Positions 49,427 through 59,995 of a DNA stretch of 64,000 bases are shown here, piece after piece. How positions within the stretch are numbered: the first letter of the stretch is position 1; every line of letters begins with the position of its first letter. This DNA comes from Capricornis sumatraensis (Eukaryota; Chordata; Mammalia; Artiodactyla; Bovidae), in assembly GCF_032405125.1 (NCBI RefSeq), contig NC_091072.1:123855001-123919000 (forward strand), written 5' to 3'. Position numbers and translations under genes: made by a program. The notes below the pieces were generated by a model, which saw only the letters and a program-made list of their open reading frames with translations, was not told the DNA's origin and did not search any database.

Positions 49427-49505
49427 TTGTTGTTCAGTCACTACATCACACCCCAATCCTTGCAACCCCATGGACTGCAGCGCACCAAGCTCCTCTGTCC
49501 TTCAT
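49425..49505 (-). repeat. Bov-A fragment
   Basis: A short antisense Bov-A start: 'tgttgttgttcagtcactac', 'ccttgcaaccccatggactg', truncated at 'ctcctctgtccttc'. It abuts the transposon's right end. Confidence 0.8.
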
Positions 49506-49756
49506 TTGCTGTTGGATAGCAATGGATAACACTGACAGCTGTTATTTAGTTTTGTGTGCCTTTCCCTCATCACCTTCACTGTTTTCTCTCCCCTCTACCT
49601 ATTTCCATCTTTTCTACTCATCTTCAATATAGAATTTTATAAAAATGCTCACTAAAAAATGTGTTTGTAGGACAAAATATTTGTAAAGCATCTGAAAGTA
49701 TTTTCCAGAAAAGCAGGGCTTATTTTCAACAAGCAACAATTTTCTCAGCAAATCTT
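49506..49756. other. Short single-copy intron before exon
   Basis: No repeat recognised between the Bov-A piece and the acceptor pyrimidine tract of the TMTC1 exon. Confidence 0.5.
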
Positions 49757-49769
49757 CCTTTTTCCAAAG

Positions 49770-49873
49770 GTGATCATTGTTCTGTACTTTCGTCTGTGGA
49801 TAATGGGAGGATCTATGCCCCTCTTTTCAGAGCAGGATAATCCAGCTTCATTTTCGCCTTACATTATTACAAG
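49770..49873 (+). CDS. TMTC1: TMTC1 internal coding exon (downstream of two)
   Basis: This 104-nt exon starts in phase 0 after a pyrimidine tract ending ccaaag (acceptor AG at 49768-49769) and ends two bases into a codon before a gtcagt donor (49874). It encodes 34 residues. VIIVLYFRLWIM completes the hydrophobic helix begun in the previous exon, and GGSMPLFSEQDNPASFSPY plus IIT forms the following loop. The acidic-Asp-Asn-Pro-Ala core (EQDNPA) is a conserved mark of the TMTC family and should face the ER lumen. The reading frame is open across the junction with 45681-45762. The next exon, which should start by completing an Arg codon and continue into another helix, is not in the window. There is no frameshift or stop, so this is the functional locus rather than a pseudogene. 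Confidence 0.94.
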
Positions 49874-50483
49874 GTCAGTAGAAGTGAATTTTTTAAACTT
49901 TACTTGGTATTTTCCTGATTGTTTTAAGTAATCTTAAGTGATATATTGGCTTTGCATTTTAAGGAAAGAAAGGTTGTGTTCTAGTTAAGGTGTATGGAAA
50001 AAAGAAACCACTGTTTAGACATTTGGAAATCTTTTCAACAAATGGTGCTGTTTTATCAATATTATTATAATTTTGTCATTATTATTGTTCCATATTGGTA
50101 TCAATTTTATTGAGCACTTAATAATAAATATCTATTGAGTGTCTCATAAGGCAAACATTATAGAACAAGTACTGAGAGGTGTTTAGAGGTTAACTGGACA
50201 TCATAACTATTTGTAAGATTGAAATCAGTGGGAAAGTTGAAAGTAACAAATAGAAATGAGCAACAATTTTTGCTAAGATACAGTCAGTTATATATAACCA
50301 TTTGTCCTTACGAGATTTAAGATAGGGGAGTAAGAAGTGATGATGACCAGTGGATTTTGCTCATTTTAATTCCTTATCCAACCTGCTGTGATATACTTCT
50401 GAGGCTCTCAGATATAATTATATTTGACAGTTTTCATAACATTTCTTGAGGATGTATTATTGCTATAATATTTGTACATTAAG

Positions 50484-52111
50484 GTTCAGTTGGTTTCAGT
50501 TCAGTCGCTCAGTCATGTCCAACTCTTTGCAACCCCATGAATCGCAGCACGCCAGGCCTCCCTGTCCATCACCAGCTCCTGGAGTTCACTCAGACTCATG
50601 TCCATCGAGTCAGTGATGCCATCCAGGCTTCTCATCCTCTGTCGTACACTTCTCCTCCTGCCCCCGATCCCTCCCAGCATCAAAGTCTTTTCCAATGAGT
50701 CAACTCTTCACATGAGGTGGCCAAAGTACTGGAGTTTCAGCTTCAGCATCATTCCCTCCAAGGAAATCCCAGGGCTGATCTCCTTCAGAATGGACTGGTT
50801 GGATCTCCTTGCAATCCAAGGGACTCTCAAGAGTCTTCTCCAACACCACAGTTCAAAAGCATCAATTCTTCGGTGCTCAGCTTTCTTCACAGTCCAACTC
50901 TCACATCCATACATGACTACTGGAAAAACCACAGCCTTGACTAGACGGACCTTTGGAAAAGTAATGTCCCTGCTTTTGAATATGCTATCTAGGTTGGTCA
51001 TAACTTTTCTTCCAAGGAGTAAGTGTCTTTTAATTTCATGGCTACAGTCACCAACTGCAGTGATTTTAGAGCCCAGAAAAATAAAGTCTGACACTGTTTC
51101 CACTGTTTCCCCATCTATTTCCCATGAAGTGATGGGATCGGATGCCATGATCTTGATTTTCTGAATGTTCAGCTTTAAGCCAACTTTTTCACTCTCCACT
51201 TTCACTTTCATCAAGAGGCTTTTTAGTTCCTCTTCACTTCTGCCATAAACGTGGTGTCATCTGCATATCTGATGTTATTGATATTTCTCCCGGCAATCTT
51301 GATTCCAGCTTGTGCTTCTTCCAGTCCAGCGTTTCTCATGATGTACTCAGCATATAAGTTAAATAAGCAGGGTGACAATATACAGCCTTGACGTGCTCCT
51401 TTTCCTATTTAGAACGAGTCTGTTGTTCCATGTCCAGTTCTAACTATTGCTTCCTGACCTGCATGTAGGTTTCTCAAGAGGCAGGTCAGGTGGTCTGGTA
51501 TTCCCATCTCTTTCAGAATTTTCCACAGTTTATTGTGATCCACACAGTCAAAAGCTTTGGCATAGTCAATAAAGCAGAAACAGATGTTTTTCTGGAACTC
51601 TCTTGATTTTCCATGATCCAGCAGATGTTGGCAATTTGATCTCTGGTTCCTCTGCCTTTTCTAAAACCAGCTTGAACATCTTGAAGTTCACAGTTCATGT
51701 ATTGCTAAAGCCTGGCTTGGAGAATTTTGAGCATTACTTTACTAGCATGTGAGATGAGTGCAATTGTGCAGTAGTTTGAGCATTCTTTGGCATTGCCTTT
51801 CTTTGGGATTAGAATGAAAAGTGACCTTTTCCAGTCCTGTGGCCACTGCTGAGTTTTCCAAATTTGCTGGCATATTAAGTGCATCCCTTTCACAGCATCA
51901 TCTTTCAGGATTTGAAATAGCTCAACTGGAATTCCATCACCTCCACTAGCTTTGTTCGTAGTGATGCTTTCTAAGGCCCACTTGACTTCACATTCCAGGA
52001 TGTCTGGCTCTAGGTGAGTGATCACACCATCATGATTGTCTGGGTCATGAAGATCTTTTTTGTACAGTTCTGTGTATTCTTGCCACCTCTTCTTAATATC
52101 TTCTGCTTCTG
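50484..52111 (-). mobile_element. BovB 3' half, antisense
   Basis: 1.6 kb of 5'-truncated antisense BovB. It covers the reverse transcriptase from the linker (MITHLEPDILECEVKWALES in 51705-52025), through FRKGRGTRDQIANICW and the palm, to the C-terminal region (50708-51214). Several frame changes are present, and the palm active-site block is damaged: around 51239-51275 one base of 'actttctgcc' is missing and 'ctgaggtt' reads 'ctgatgtt'. Confidence 0.93.
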
Positions 52112-52603
52112 AAGGTTACTGTTCTTAAATTTTCATAGTTTTTTATACTTTTTTAATATATATTAATTTTCATATTAGTAACCTACCTTCTCTTTTTTGT
52201 GTTTGCAAAGACGTACATCTTAAACCTTGACTGATAGCATATATATAGTTTAGCTTATTTGTATCTCATAGGTATAGGATTTTGTTGAATTTTATTTTTA
52301 TAAGGCCAAGCAGTGATTTCTGTTTTATTTCATTTAACGTCCCTTGTTTACTTCATATGTTTTAATTGGTAAATTTCCAGTATCTTTGCATTTTATATCT
52401 TTCTTTTTTGTTCTTAGTGTTTTCTACTTTTTAAAGAATATTTTCCATTCATAAAAGATACCTTCCAATTTGATTGATCCTTTTTTATAGTAAATATTGT
52501 GTTACAATTGCTTTCATTACTTGCAATATCTATTTGTATTAAAAAATCTTGAATATGCTTCAGAAACCATATGGTATACAGCCTTGAGTGTTGATTTAAC
52601 CCT
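52112..52603. other. No gene seen
   Basis: T-rich intronic sequence without recognised elements. Confidence 0.45.
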
Positions 52604-52615
52604 TTGAGGTAATCT

Positions 52616-52903
52616 GCTGCTGCTGCTGCTAAGTCGCTTCAGTCGTGTCTGACTCTGTGTGATCCCATAGATGGCAGCCACTAGGCTCCTGTCCCTGGAA
52701 TTCTCTGTCCCTGGGATTCTCCAGGCAAGAATACTGGAGTGGGTTGCCATTTCCTTCTCCAATGCATGAAAGTGAAAAGTGAAAATGAAGTCGCTCAGTC
52801 GTGCCTTACTCTTAGCGACCCCATGGACCACAGCCTACCAGGCTCCTCCATCCATGGGATTCCCAGGCAAGAGTACTGGAGTGGGGTGCCATTGCCTTCT
52901 TCG
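52616..52903 (-). repeat. Bov-A2 SINE with 12-bp duplication
   Basis: Full antisense dimer with an internal small duplication ('cctgtccctggaattctct' then 'gtccctgggattctc'). Target duplication ttgaggtaatct at 52604-52615 and 52904-52915. Confidence 0.94.
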
Positions 52904-52915
52904 TTGAGGTAATCT

Positions 52916-53730
52916 AGAGGCTTATCAATTGTTGTTTATGTTTTATATTTTTCAAAAAATTATTTAATTAGTCCATTTACTAAGCTTGACATCTCTAACC
53001 CAGATTTTTATTAATATTGCAAGCTACTTGTCCTTTTTTAGGTTTCTCTCATTGGCTTTCAACATCTCCAGAGTTCCTTCCTTGTCTGGGTATTTTTAGC
53101 TCATTATTAAAATGTTTCAGGTTCTGCAGCTCCTTCAGTAGCTATTTACTGCCTTTAAGAGAAAAAAGCAACTTTGCCAGATCCTGTTCTTGCTTATGGC
53201 TCCGTTTATTTCCCTTAGCCCTCTATTGGTCTCCCTCCAGGCTTTCTTGTCTGATGAATTTAAGTGGTCATTCTTTATAGTTGGATGTAGCCTATTCATC
53301 TGGAGACTGAGCATACCAGTGTCCAAAAGCCAAGCCTCTCGAAGGAGATAGACAGACGAGAACTAGAAAAGATTGCTGTTAACTACCAACCAATCATTTC
53401 ATTTGTAGCTCTCTCGTCAGCAAACACATGCCTGCCCCACAGTCCTTGGTGTCTGGACAAGGTGCCTTTGGTCTCTGCCTCAATTGTCCTCCTGTCTATA
53501 CCATCTTAGCCGCCAGAGTAGTCAGGTTGCATTTTTATTCCTGCCAGTGGTAAAAAAAAAAAAAGAAAATTTTTTGGTGGAACCTCTGGCAGATTTAGGA
53601 CCTTGGAGGCTGTCATTCACTAGATTCTGCCTTTCGCTTGCAGGGTATTTACATATGTTTTCTGAGGCAGCTGATATACCTTTCATCCAGGACTTTCTGT
53701 CTGTGAATCCATCTGAGTTTATCTAAGTTT
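52916..53730. other. No gene seen
   Basis: Intronic sequence. The plus frame 53017-53280 and an acceptor-like tttttag at 53041 were considered and rejected as an exon. Confidence 0.45.
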
Positions 53731-53732
53731 AT

Positions 53733-53912
53733 CTCAGTCACTCAGCTGTGTCCAACCCTTTGTGACCCCACAGACCTGTCAGGCTCCTCTGTTCTTAGAA
53801 TTTTTCAGGCAGGAATACTGGAGTGGGTTGCCATTTCCTACTCCTGAGGATCTTCTCAGTGTCTCCTGGATTGAAGGCAGGTTCTTTCCCATTGACCACT
53901 GGGGAAGCCGAG
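53733..53912 (-). repeat. Bov-tA SINE, diverged
   Basis: Antisense copy with internal loss: 'tcagtcactcagctgtgtcc', 'caggcaggaatactggagtg', and a shortened head 'cccattgaccactggggaag'. Confidence 0.85.
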
Positions 53913-54429
53913 TGACTCCTCAGGCGGTTCAGTCAGTATAAAGTATAAAGCGATAGAACAGAATGTCCCAACACCTTTATGTTATTTATCTTAAAACAAA
54001 CAAACACACACATATCTTTTAGTTCTTGTGTTTCATACTTAAAATACTCTGAGACATTTCGATGATAGTTGCTATAAATGGCCTTTCACGTTCCTCTAAG
54101 GTAGCTGTATTATAACTGATTCTTTTGAACATCCAGAAAATTGTCTTTAATATCTTTGCTGAGTAAAGTTTGCATACTGCTTGCATAACTGTTTGACTTC
54201 TAGTACAATAAGGATTTTAAACTGGCTTATCTTAGTCTGTTTCCAGTTCTCTTTTTTTTCTCCCTCTTCTCATCAGCTGTACAATTTAGCTATGACTTGG
54301 CTGGCTTTGTGAGTCTGTCTTTACCAATTAGAGGATTGTCAGTCAGCTAAGTCTCATTAATCCTTTACCTCTTTTAGTGGATTTGTTAACTGAATAACTT
54401 TTATAGCATCTTTGCTTCCATCTTGCAAG

Positions 54430-54627
54430 GATGAAAGTGAAAACTGAAAGTGAAGTCATTCAGTCGTGTCCAACTCTTTGTGACCCCATGGACTGTAGTT
54501 CCTCAGACTCCTCTGTCCATGGGATTTTCCAGGTGAGCATACTAGAATAGGTTGCCATTTCCTTCTCCAGGGGATCTTCCCAACCTAGGGATTGAACTCG
54601 GGTCAGGAAGATCCCCTGGAGAAGGGG
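54430..54627 (-). repeat. Bov-tA SINE with inverted duplication at its end
   Basis: Antisense Bov-tA from 'gatgaaagtgaaaactgaaa' to 'gattgaactcggg'. The tRNA-like head is missing. In its place is a sense-oriented piece, so that ccttctccaggggatcttcc (54561-54580) and its exact reverse complement (54606-54625) face each other across a 25-base loop. Confidence 0.88.
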
Positions 54628-55255
54628 ATTTTAATAACTTTATTATCAGCTGAGAATTTTCAAACTTGGTTTCTCATCCCTTAATAATTGTTGAAGTTAA
54701 TGATTACAGATAGTTTCTAAAGTATCCTAAAAGCTTTTAAGGGTTGCTTGGTCAACTCTTTGTTTTTTGGTTTCTTTTAAATGACTTCTTGTGACTTAAG
54801 TTACGAGATTCCTTCTCTTTTAGATGATCTATTTCCATGTATTAGCTAAGAGGAAATACCTGCCATTTCTGCCTAACAAAACTGAGATTCAAAATCATGG
54901 TATACTCTTGCGAAACCTGTGTTAAGAAAAAGTATCTAAGACTTGGAAAAGCAAAGCGTGACTGTGGCATTCACTGTGATGCAGAGCATTGGCTAACAAA
55001 CCTAGAGGAATCCAGCTTTGGTTGACTTGCTACTTACATTCACTGTATTTTACAACCCTGTTCACTTAGAATTTTGTGTATAGAAATCTGACAGGTGTGA
55101 TTATTTCTTTTCTCTCTAGTAGAAAATAAAATTTCAAATATTAGTTTTATTCTTTGCATATAATTTGTCAGTCTTATTACTTTTTACTTTTTAATGAACT
55201 GTGAAAACTTTCTGAAATTTACTTTAATAGATACATATATATTTATGTTTCTGGA
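54628..55255. other. No gene seen
   Basis: Intronic sequence without recognised repeats. Confidence 0.45.
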
Positions 55256-55573
55256 GTTCAGTTCAGTTCAGTCTGACTCAGTTCAGATCAACTAGCTCAG
55301 TTGTGTCTGACTCTGTGACCCCATGGACTGCAGCAGACTAGGCTTCCATGTACATCACCAACTCCTGGAGCTTGCTCAAAACATGTCCATTGAATTGGTG
55401 ATGCCACCCAACCATCTCATCCTCTGTTGTCCCCTTGTCCTCCTGCCTTCAATCTTTCCCAGCATCAGGGTCTTTTCCAGTGAATCAGTTCTTCATATCA
55501 GGTAGCCAAAGTATTGGAGCTTCAGCTTCACCATAGGTCCTTCCAATGAATATTCAGGACTGTATTCCTTATA
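55256..55573 (-). mobile_element. BovB 3' fragment, older copy
   Basis: Antisense terminal BovB with 'gccttcaatctttcccag' and 'gaatattcaggactgtattc', the older subgroup also seen at 28472. The left terminus carries an irregular TTCAG/CTGACTCAG expansion. Confidence 0.88.
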
Positions 55574-55589
55574 TAAACTAAATTTATAT

Positions 55590-56810
55590 CTGTATTTAAA
55601 AATAGCTTTATTGAGATATCATTTATATGCCATATAATTCATCTATCTCCAGTGTACAGTTTGGTCATTCTCCGTATACTTACAAAGTTTAGTGCATTCA
55701 TCACCACAATCAAATTTAAAGCATCTGCCCAGAAAGAAACCTCATATCCATTAGCAGCCACTTCCCATTTCAGTCCAGTCCCCAACCCTAGGCAACCACT
55801 GATCTATTTTTATCTCTATAGAATTATCTCTGTAGAGTTACTTATTCTGGACATGAACCAGTGAAACTATATGAAATGTGATCTTACGTGACAGACTTCT
55901 TTTACCTAGGAAAACGTGTTGAAGATTCATCATGTTATAGCATACATAGATAAGCATTTTTTTTTTTAATTCCACAGTAGTATGCCATTTCATGGATATA
56001 TCACTTTCTATTTGCTCATTCATCTGTTGATGGACATTTGGGTTGTTTCTACTTTTTGGCTGTTACATATGCTGCTGCTATGAACATTCATGCACAAGTT
56101 TTTGTTTGAATATAAGGTTTCATTTCCCTTACATATGTAGCTAGGAATGTAATTGCCAGATCATATATATTAACACTGTATTTTACTTTCTGAAGTACTG
56201 TGATACTGTTTACCAAAACAATCTCTACCAGTAGTATATGAGCATTCTGGTTTCTCTACATCCTCTTCAACACTTGTCTTTTGACACTCTTTTTGTTGTT
56301 AATTTGATTATAGCCCTACAGGTGGTATGAAATGGCATCTTATTGTGGTTTTGATTTGCATTTCCCTAGTGAGAGTAACGTAGACAACCTTTATATGTGC
56401 ATGTTAGCCATTTCTATATCTTCTTTGGAGAAATGTCTATTCAGATCCTTTTACCAGTTTTTAATAGGGTTATTTGTCTTTTTGTTATTGAGTTATGATA
56501 GTCTTTATGTATTCTAAATGTGATATTTATATAGTCTATGTATATGATTTATAAACATTTTTTACCTTTCTGTGGGTTGTTGTATCACTTTCTTGATGAC
56601 AAAAGATTTTAACTTTGAAGCAGACACACACACACAAAAAAATGCTTTGAAGCACGAAAGATTTTTAACTTTGATGAAATCCAATTTATCCATTTTTTGG
56701 TGGTTGTTCCTTATGCTTTTGCTGTTATATCTAAGAAGGTTTTTGCCTAACTCAAATTCTTTTTTAAATTGGCTTTGTTAAGTGTCTGATTCCCTAATTA
56801 ATACATTATG
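55590..56810 (-). repeat. Ancient L1 3' region, antisense
   Basis: Antisense order of an old L1: 'agctttattgagatatcatt', 'aggcaaccactgatctattt', 'tcatctgttgatggacattt', 'gctgctgctatgaacattca', 'tggtatgaaatggcatctta', 'gtgattttga'-like words and 'atctaagaaggtttttgcct'. It is much more decayed than the neighbouring L1 at 56850. Confidence 0.85.
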
Positions 56811-57151
56811 TAAATTTTTAGTCTTCACTGTGCGTTTGTGCAGGATTACGTTTTTAATATTTTATTTATTTTTATAATATAAATTTATTTATTTTAATTG
56901 GAGGCTAATTACTTTACAATATTGTATTGGTTTTGCTATACATTGACATGAATCCACCACAGGAGTACATGTGTTCCCCAGCCCCAAGCATCCTGTATCC
57001 TGCAACGAACCTAGACTGGCAATTCATTTCTTATATGATATTATACATGTTTCAATGCCATTCTCCCAAATCATCCCACCCTCTCCTTCTCCCACAGAGT
57101 CCAAAAGACTGTTCTATACATCTGTAGATCTTTTGCTGTCTTGCATACAGG

Positions 57152-57926
57152 GTTATCATTCAGTTCAGTTCAGTTCAGTCACTTAGTCATGTCCGACTCT
57201 TTGCGACCCCATGAATCGCAGTATGCTAGGCCTCCCTGTCCATCACCAACTCCCGGAGTTCACCCAGACTTGCATCCATAGAGTCAGCGATGCCATCCAG
57301 CCATCTCATCCTCGGTCATCCCCTTCTCCTCCTGCCCCCAATCCCTCCCAGCATCAGAGTCTTTTCCAATGAGTCAATTCTTCACACGAGGTGGCCAAAG
57401 TACTGAAGTTTCAGCTTTAGCATCATTCCTTCCAAAGAAATCCCAGGGTTGATCTCCTTCAGAATGGACTGGTTGGATCTCCTTGAAGTCCAAGGGACTC
57501 TCAAGAGTCTTCTCCAACACCATAGTTCAAAAGCATCAATTCTTCGGCACTCAGCCTTCTTCACAGTCCAACTCTCACAGCCATACATGACTACTGGAAA
57601 AACCATAGCCTTGACTAGACGGACCTTAGTCGGCAAAGTAATGTCTCTGCTTTTGAATATGCTATCTAGGTTGGTCATAACTTTTCTTCCAAGGAGTAAG
57701 CGTCTTTTAATTTCATGGCTGCAATCACCATCTGCAGTGATTTTGGAGCCCCCCCAAAAATAAAGTCTGACACTGTTTCCACTGTTTCCCCATCTATTTC
57801 CCATGAAGTGATGGGACCAGATGCCATGATCTTCGTTTTCTGAATGTTGAGCTTTAAGCCAACTTTTTCACTCTCCTCTTTCACTTTCATCAAGAGGCTT
57901 TTTAGTTCTTCTTCACTCTCTGCCAT
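57152..57926 (-). mobile_element. BovB 3' fragment inside L1, antisense
   Basis: 775 bases of BovB, 5' truncated just before the palm active-site block (ends '...cactctctgccat'). Frames at 57382-57804 and 57675-57926 hold the C-terminal region, with one frame change at the C-run near 57751. Its junctions show only 2-3 bases of overlap with the L1, not a normal duplication. Confidence 0.92.
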
Positions 57927-58451
57927 ACCATCTTTCTAAATTTCATATATGTGCATTAGTATACTGCATTGGTATTTTTCTTTCTGGCTTACTTCACTCT
58001 GTATAATAGGCTCCAGTTTCATCCACCTCCTTAGAACTGATTCAAATGTATTCTTTTTAATGGCTGAGTAATACTCCATTTTGTATTTGTACCACAGCTT
58101 TCTTATCCATTCATCTGCTGATGGACATCTAGGTTGCTTCCATGTCCTGGCTATTACAAACAGTGCTGCGATGAACATTGGGATACACGTGTCTCTTTCA
58201 ATTCTAGTTTCCTCAGTGTGTATGCCCAGAAGTGGGATTGCTGGGTTGTATGGCAGTTCTATTAGGAGTTTTTTAAGGAATCTCCACACTGTTCTCCATA
58301 GTGGCTGTGCTAGTTTGCATTCCTGCCAACAGTGTAAGAGGGTTCCCTTTTTTGCACACCCTCTCCAGCATTTATTGCTTGTAGACTTTTGGATAGCAGC
58401 CATTCTGACTGGTGTGAAATGGTACCTCATTGTGGTTTTGATTTGCATTTC

Positions 58452-58727
58452 TTCTTTGGAAGGAATGATGCTAAAGCTGAAACTCCGGTACTTTGGCCAC
58501 CTCATGCAAAGAGTTGACTCATTGGAAAAGACTTTGATGCTGGGAGAGATTGAGGGCAGGAGAAGAAGGGGATGACCGAGGATGAGATGGCTGGATGGCA
58601 TCACGGACTCAATGGACGCGAGTCTGGGTGAACTCCGGGAGTTGGTGATGGACAGGGAGGCCTGGCGTGCTGCAATTCATGGGGTTGCAAAGAGTCGGAC
58701 ACAACTGAGTGACTGAACTGAACTGAT
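58452..58727 (+). mobile_element. BovB 3' end inside L1, sense
   Basis: 275 bases of BovB terminus in sense, from 'tctttggaaggaatgatgct' to 'gactgaactgaactgat'. It is the inverted counterpart of the left part of the copy at 57152, about 1 kb away. No clear target duplication. Confidence 0.9.
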
Positions 58728-59659
58728 AATAAATAATGTTGAGCATCTTTTCATATGTTTGTTAGCCATCTGTATGTCTTCTTTGAAGAAATGTCTGTTT
58801 AGTTCTTTGGCCCATTTTTTGATTGGGTCATTTATTTTTCCGGAATTGAGTTGCAGGAGTTGCTTGTATATTTTTGAGATTATTCTTTGTCAGTTGCTTC
58901 ATTTGCTATTATTTTCTCCCATTCTGAAGGCTGTCTTTTCACCTTGCTTATGATACAGTTTATGTTAACAGCAGTTCAGAGGTCATTTAGAATTTGGCTT
59001 TATGTTTTTGACTTTTGGGTGTATCCAGCCAACAAGATAGATCCATACAGAATGGAGACATCATCGTTATTTACCATATGCTGCCAACAAACCCTTAATC
59101 TTTTTCCTTTTCATTTTATCCCATGCATTCAGACTGTTTGGGGATCATATTACCTGTCAGGAATTCTGTGATTGATCAATGACTTTTCCAGTCAGTCTGT
59201 TGAGATTGTGTGGATCAGCTAAATGACATGACGTTGAATTGTACATGTTTCTGCTTTTGACTTGAGAAGAAAAATATCATTATAAGTTGAAGAACAGGGA
59301 GAATATTGTATTTTGATTGCCCAACTTTCTCTTGACAAGCAAGTTTAAGAAAATTTTGGCCTCCCATCCCATGTGGAATTTCGGTTGTAACAAGAGCTAG
59401 AAGTTTTCACCAGAGGTAGAAGGAAGTGAATGGAGACAAAAGACTTGAACTAAAACAGAGACAATGGAACAGGTTAGCGATTTGGTACACCTGAGATTAA
59501 AAAATTTTGAAATTGGGTTTGAATGCAGAAAGGGGCTAAAGCCCAGGATTGCAAGTGAGTTTAGAGTAGAAGTCCCAAATTAAAGATTAAACCAAGAACA
59601 AGTGTGTGTGGGGAGAGGTGGAGGGTGGGACTGAGGGCCACAGTGATTACGTAGATCTA

Positions 59660-59995
59660 TGGTGTCTACTACTAGAGCCGCATGAGGCTACCAGCTAGTC
59701 TGAATTGAGATATGCTTTAAATATAAATCAAATGTGCACAAGATTTTGAAGGCAAAATCCTGTAAGAATGATAAGATGCAGAACATCTCATTAATAGTTT
59801 TATATTGACTATATCCCATTAAATATATACATGTTGAAGTGATATTTTGAGTATATTCTTGAAACAAAATATACTATTAAATTAATTTGGCATATCAATT
59901 TCTTCTTTTTATCATAGCTAATAAAACATTGAAAATACACACACTTTATTATATTTCTATTGGATAGCACTAGCCTAGAACAAGCGCTGTGGTTC
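59660..59995. mobile_element. Possible hAT-type DNA transposon relic
   Basis: The left 'ctagagccgcatgaggctac' and right 'atttctattggatagcacta' resemble the ends of a common mammalian non-autonomous hAT element. The family is uncertain. Confidence 0.45.

Larger units (their letters stand above)
45763..49769 (+). other. TMTC1: TMTC1 intron between the two exons
   Basis: This 4,007-bp phase-0 intron has GT-AG ends (gtaagt and ccaaag). From 5' to 3' it contains a possible old LTR fragment with a truncated Bov-A2, a sense BovB 3' fragment (46889-47477), a short copy of an unassigned repeat (about 47758-47835), a MIR (48487-48640), a DNA transposon split by a Bov-tA (48649-49426), and a small Bov-A piece ending about 265 bases before the acceptor. 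Confidence 0.9.
56850..58950 (-). mobile_element. Ruminant L1, antisense, with two BovB inserts
   Basis: A younger L1 in antisense: T-rich tail at left, then 3' UTR ('cagccccaagcatcctgtat', 'cacagagtccaaaagactgt') to 57151. ORF2-end sequence resumes at 57927 ('accatctttctaaatttcat', 'tgcgatgaacattgggatac') to about 58452, and again from about 58728 ('aatgttgagcatcttttcat') to about 58950, where it is 5' truncated. BovB pieces at 57152-57926 and 58452-58727 fill the gaps. Continuity is clear because the flanks resume at the expected base. Confidence 0.9.

Noticed and set aside
53041..53150. Acceptor-like tttttag followed by an open frame starting Phe-Leu and containing Ala-Phe-Asn
   Set aside because: It briefly resembles the next expected TMTC1 segment, but similarity ends after a few residues, no donor follows in register, and the helix sequence is absent.
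9368..54600. tRNA-like A/B box segments in SINE heads
   Set aside because: Heads of CHR and Bov-tA SINEs are diverged, lack a full cloverleaf and lie inside retroposons, so none is a tRNA gene.
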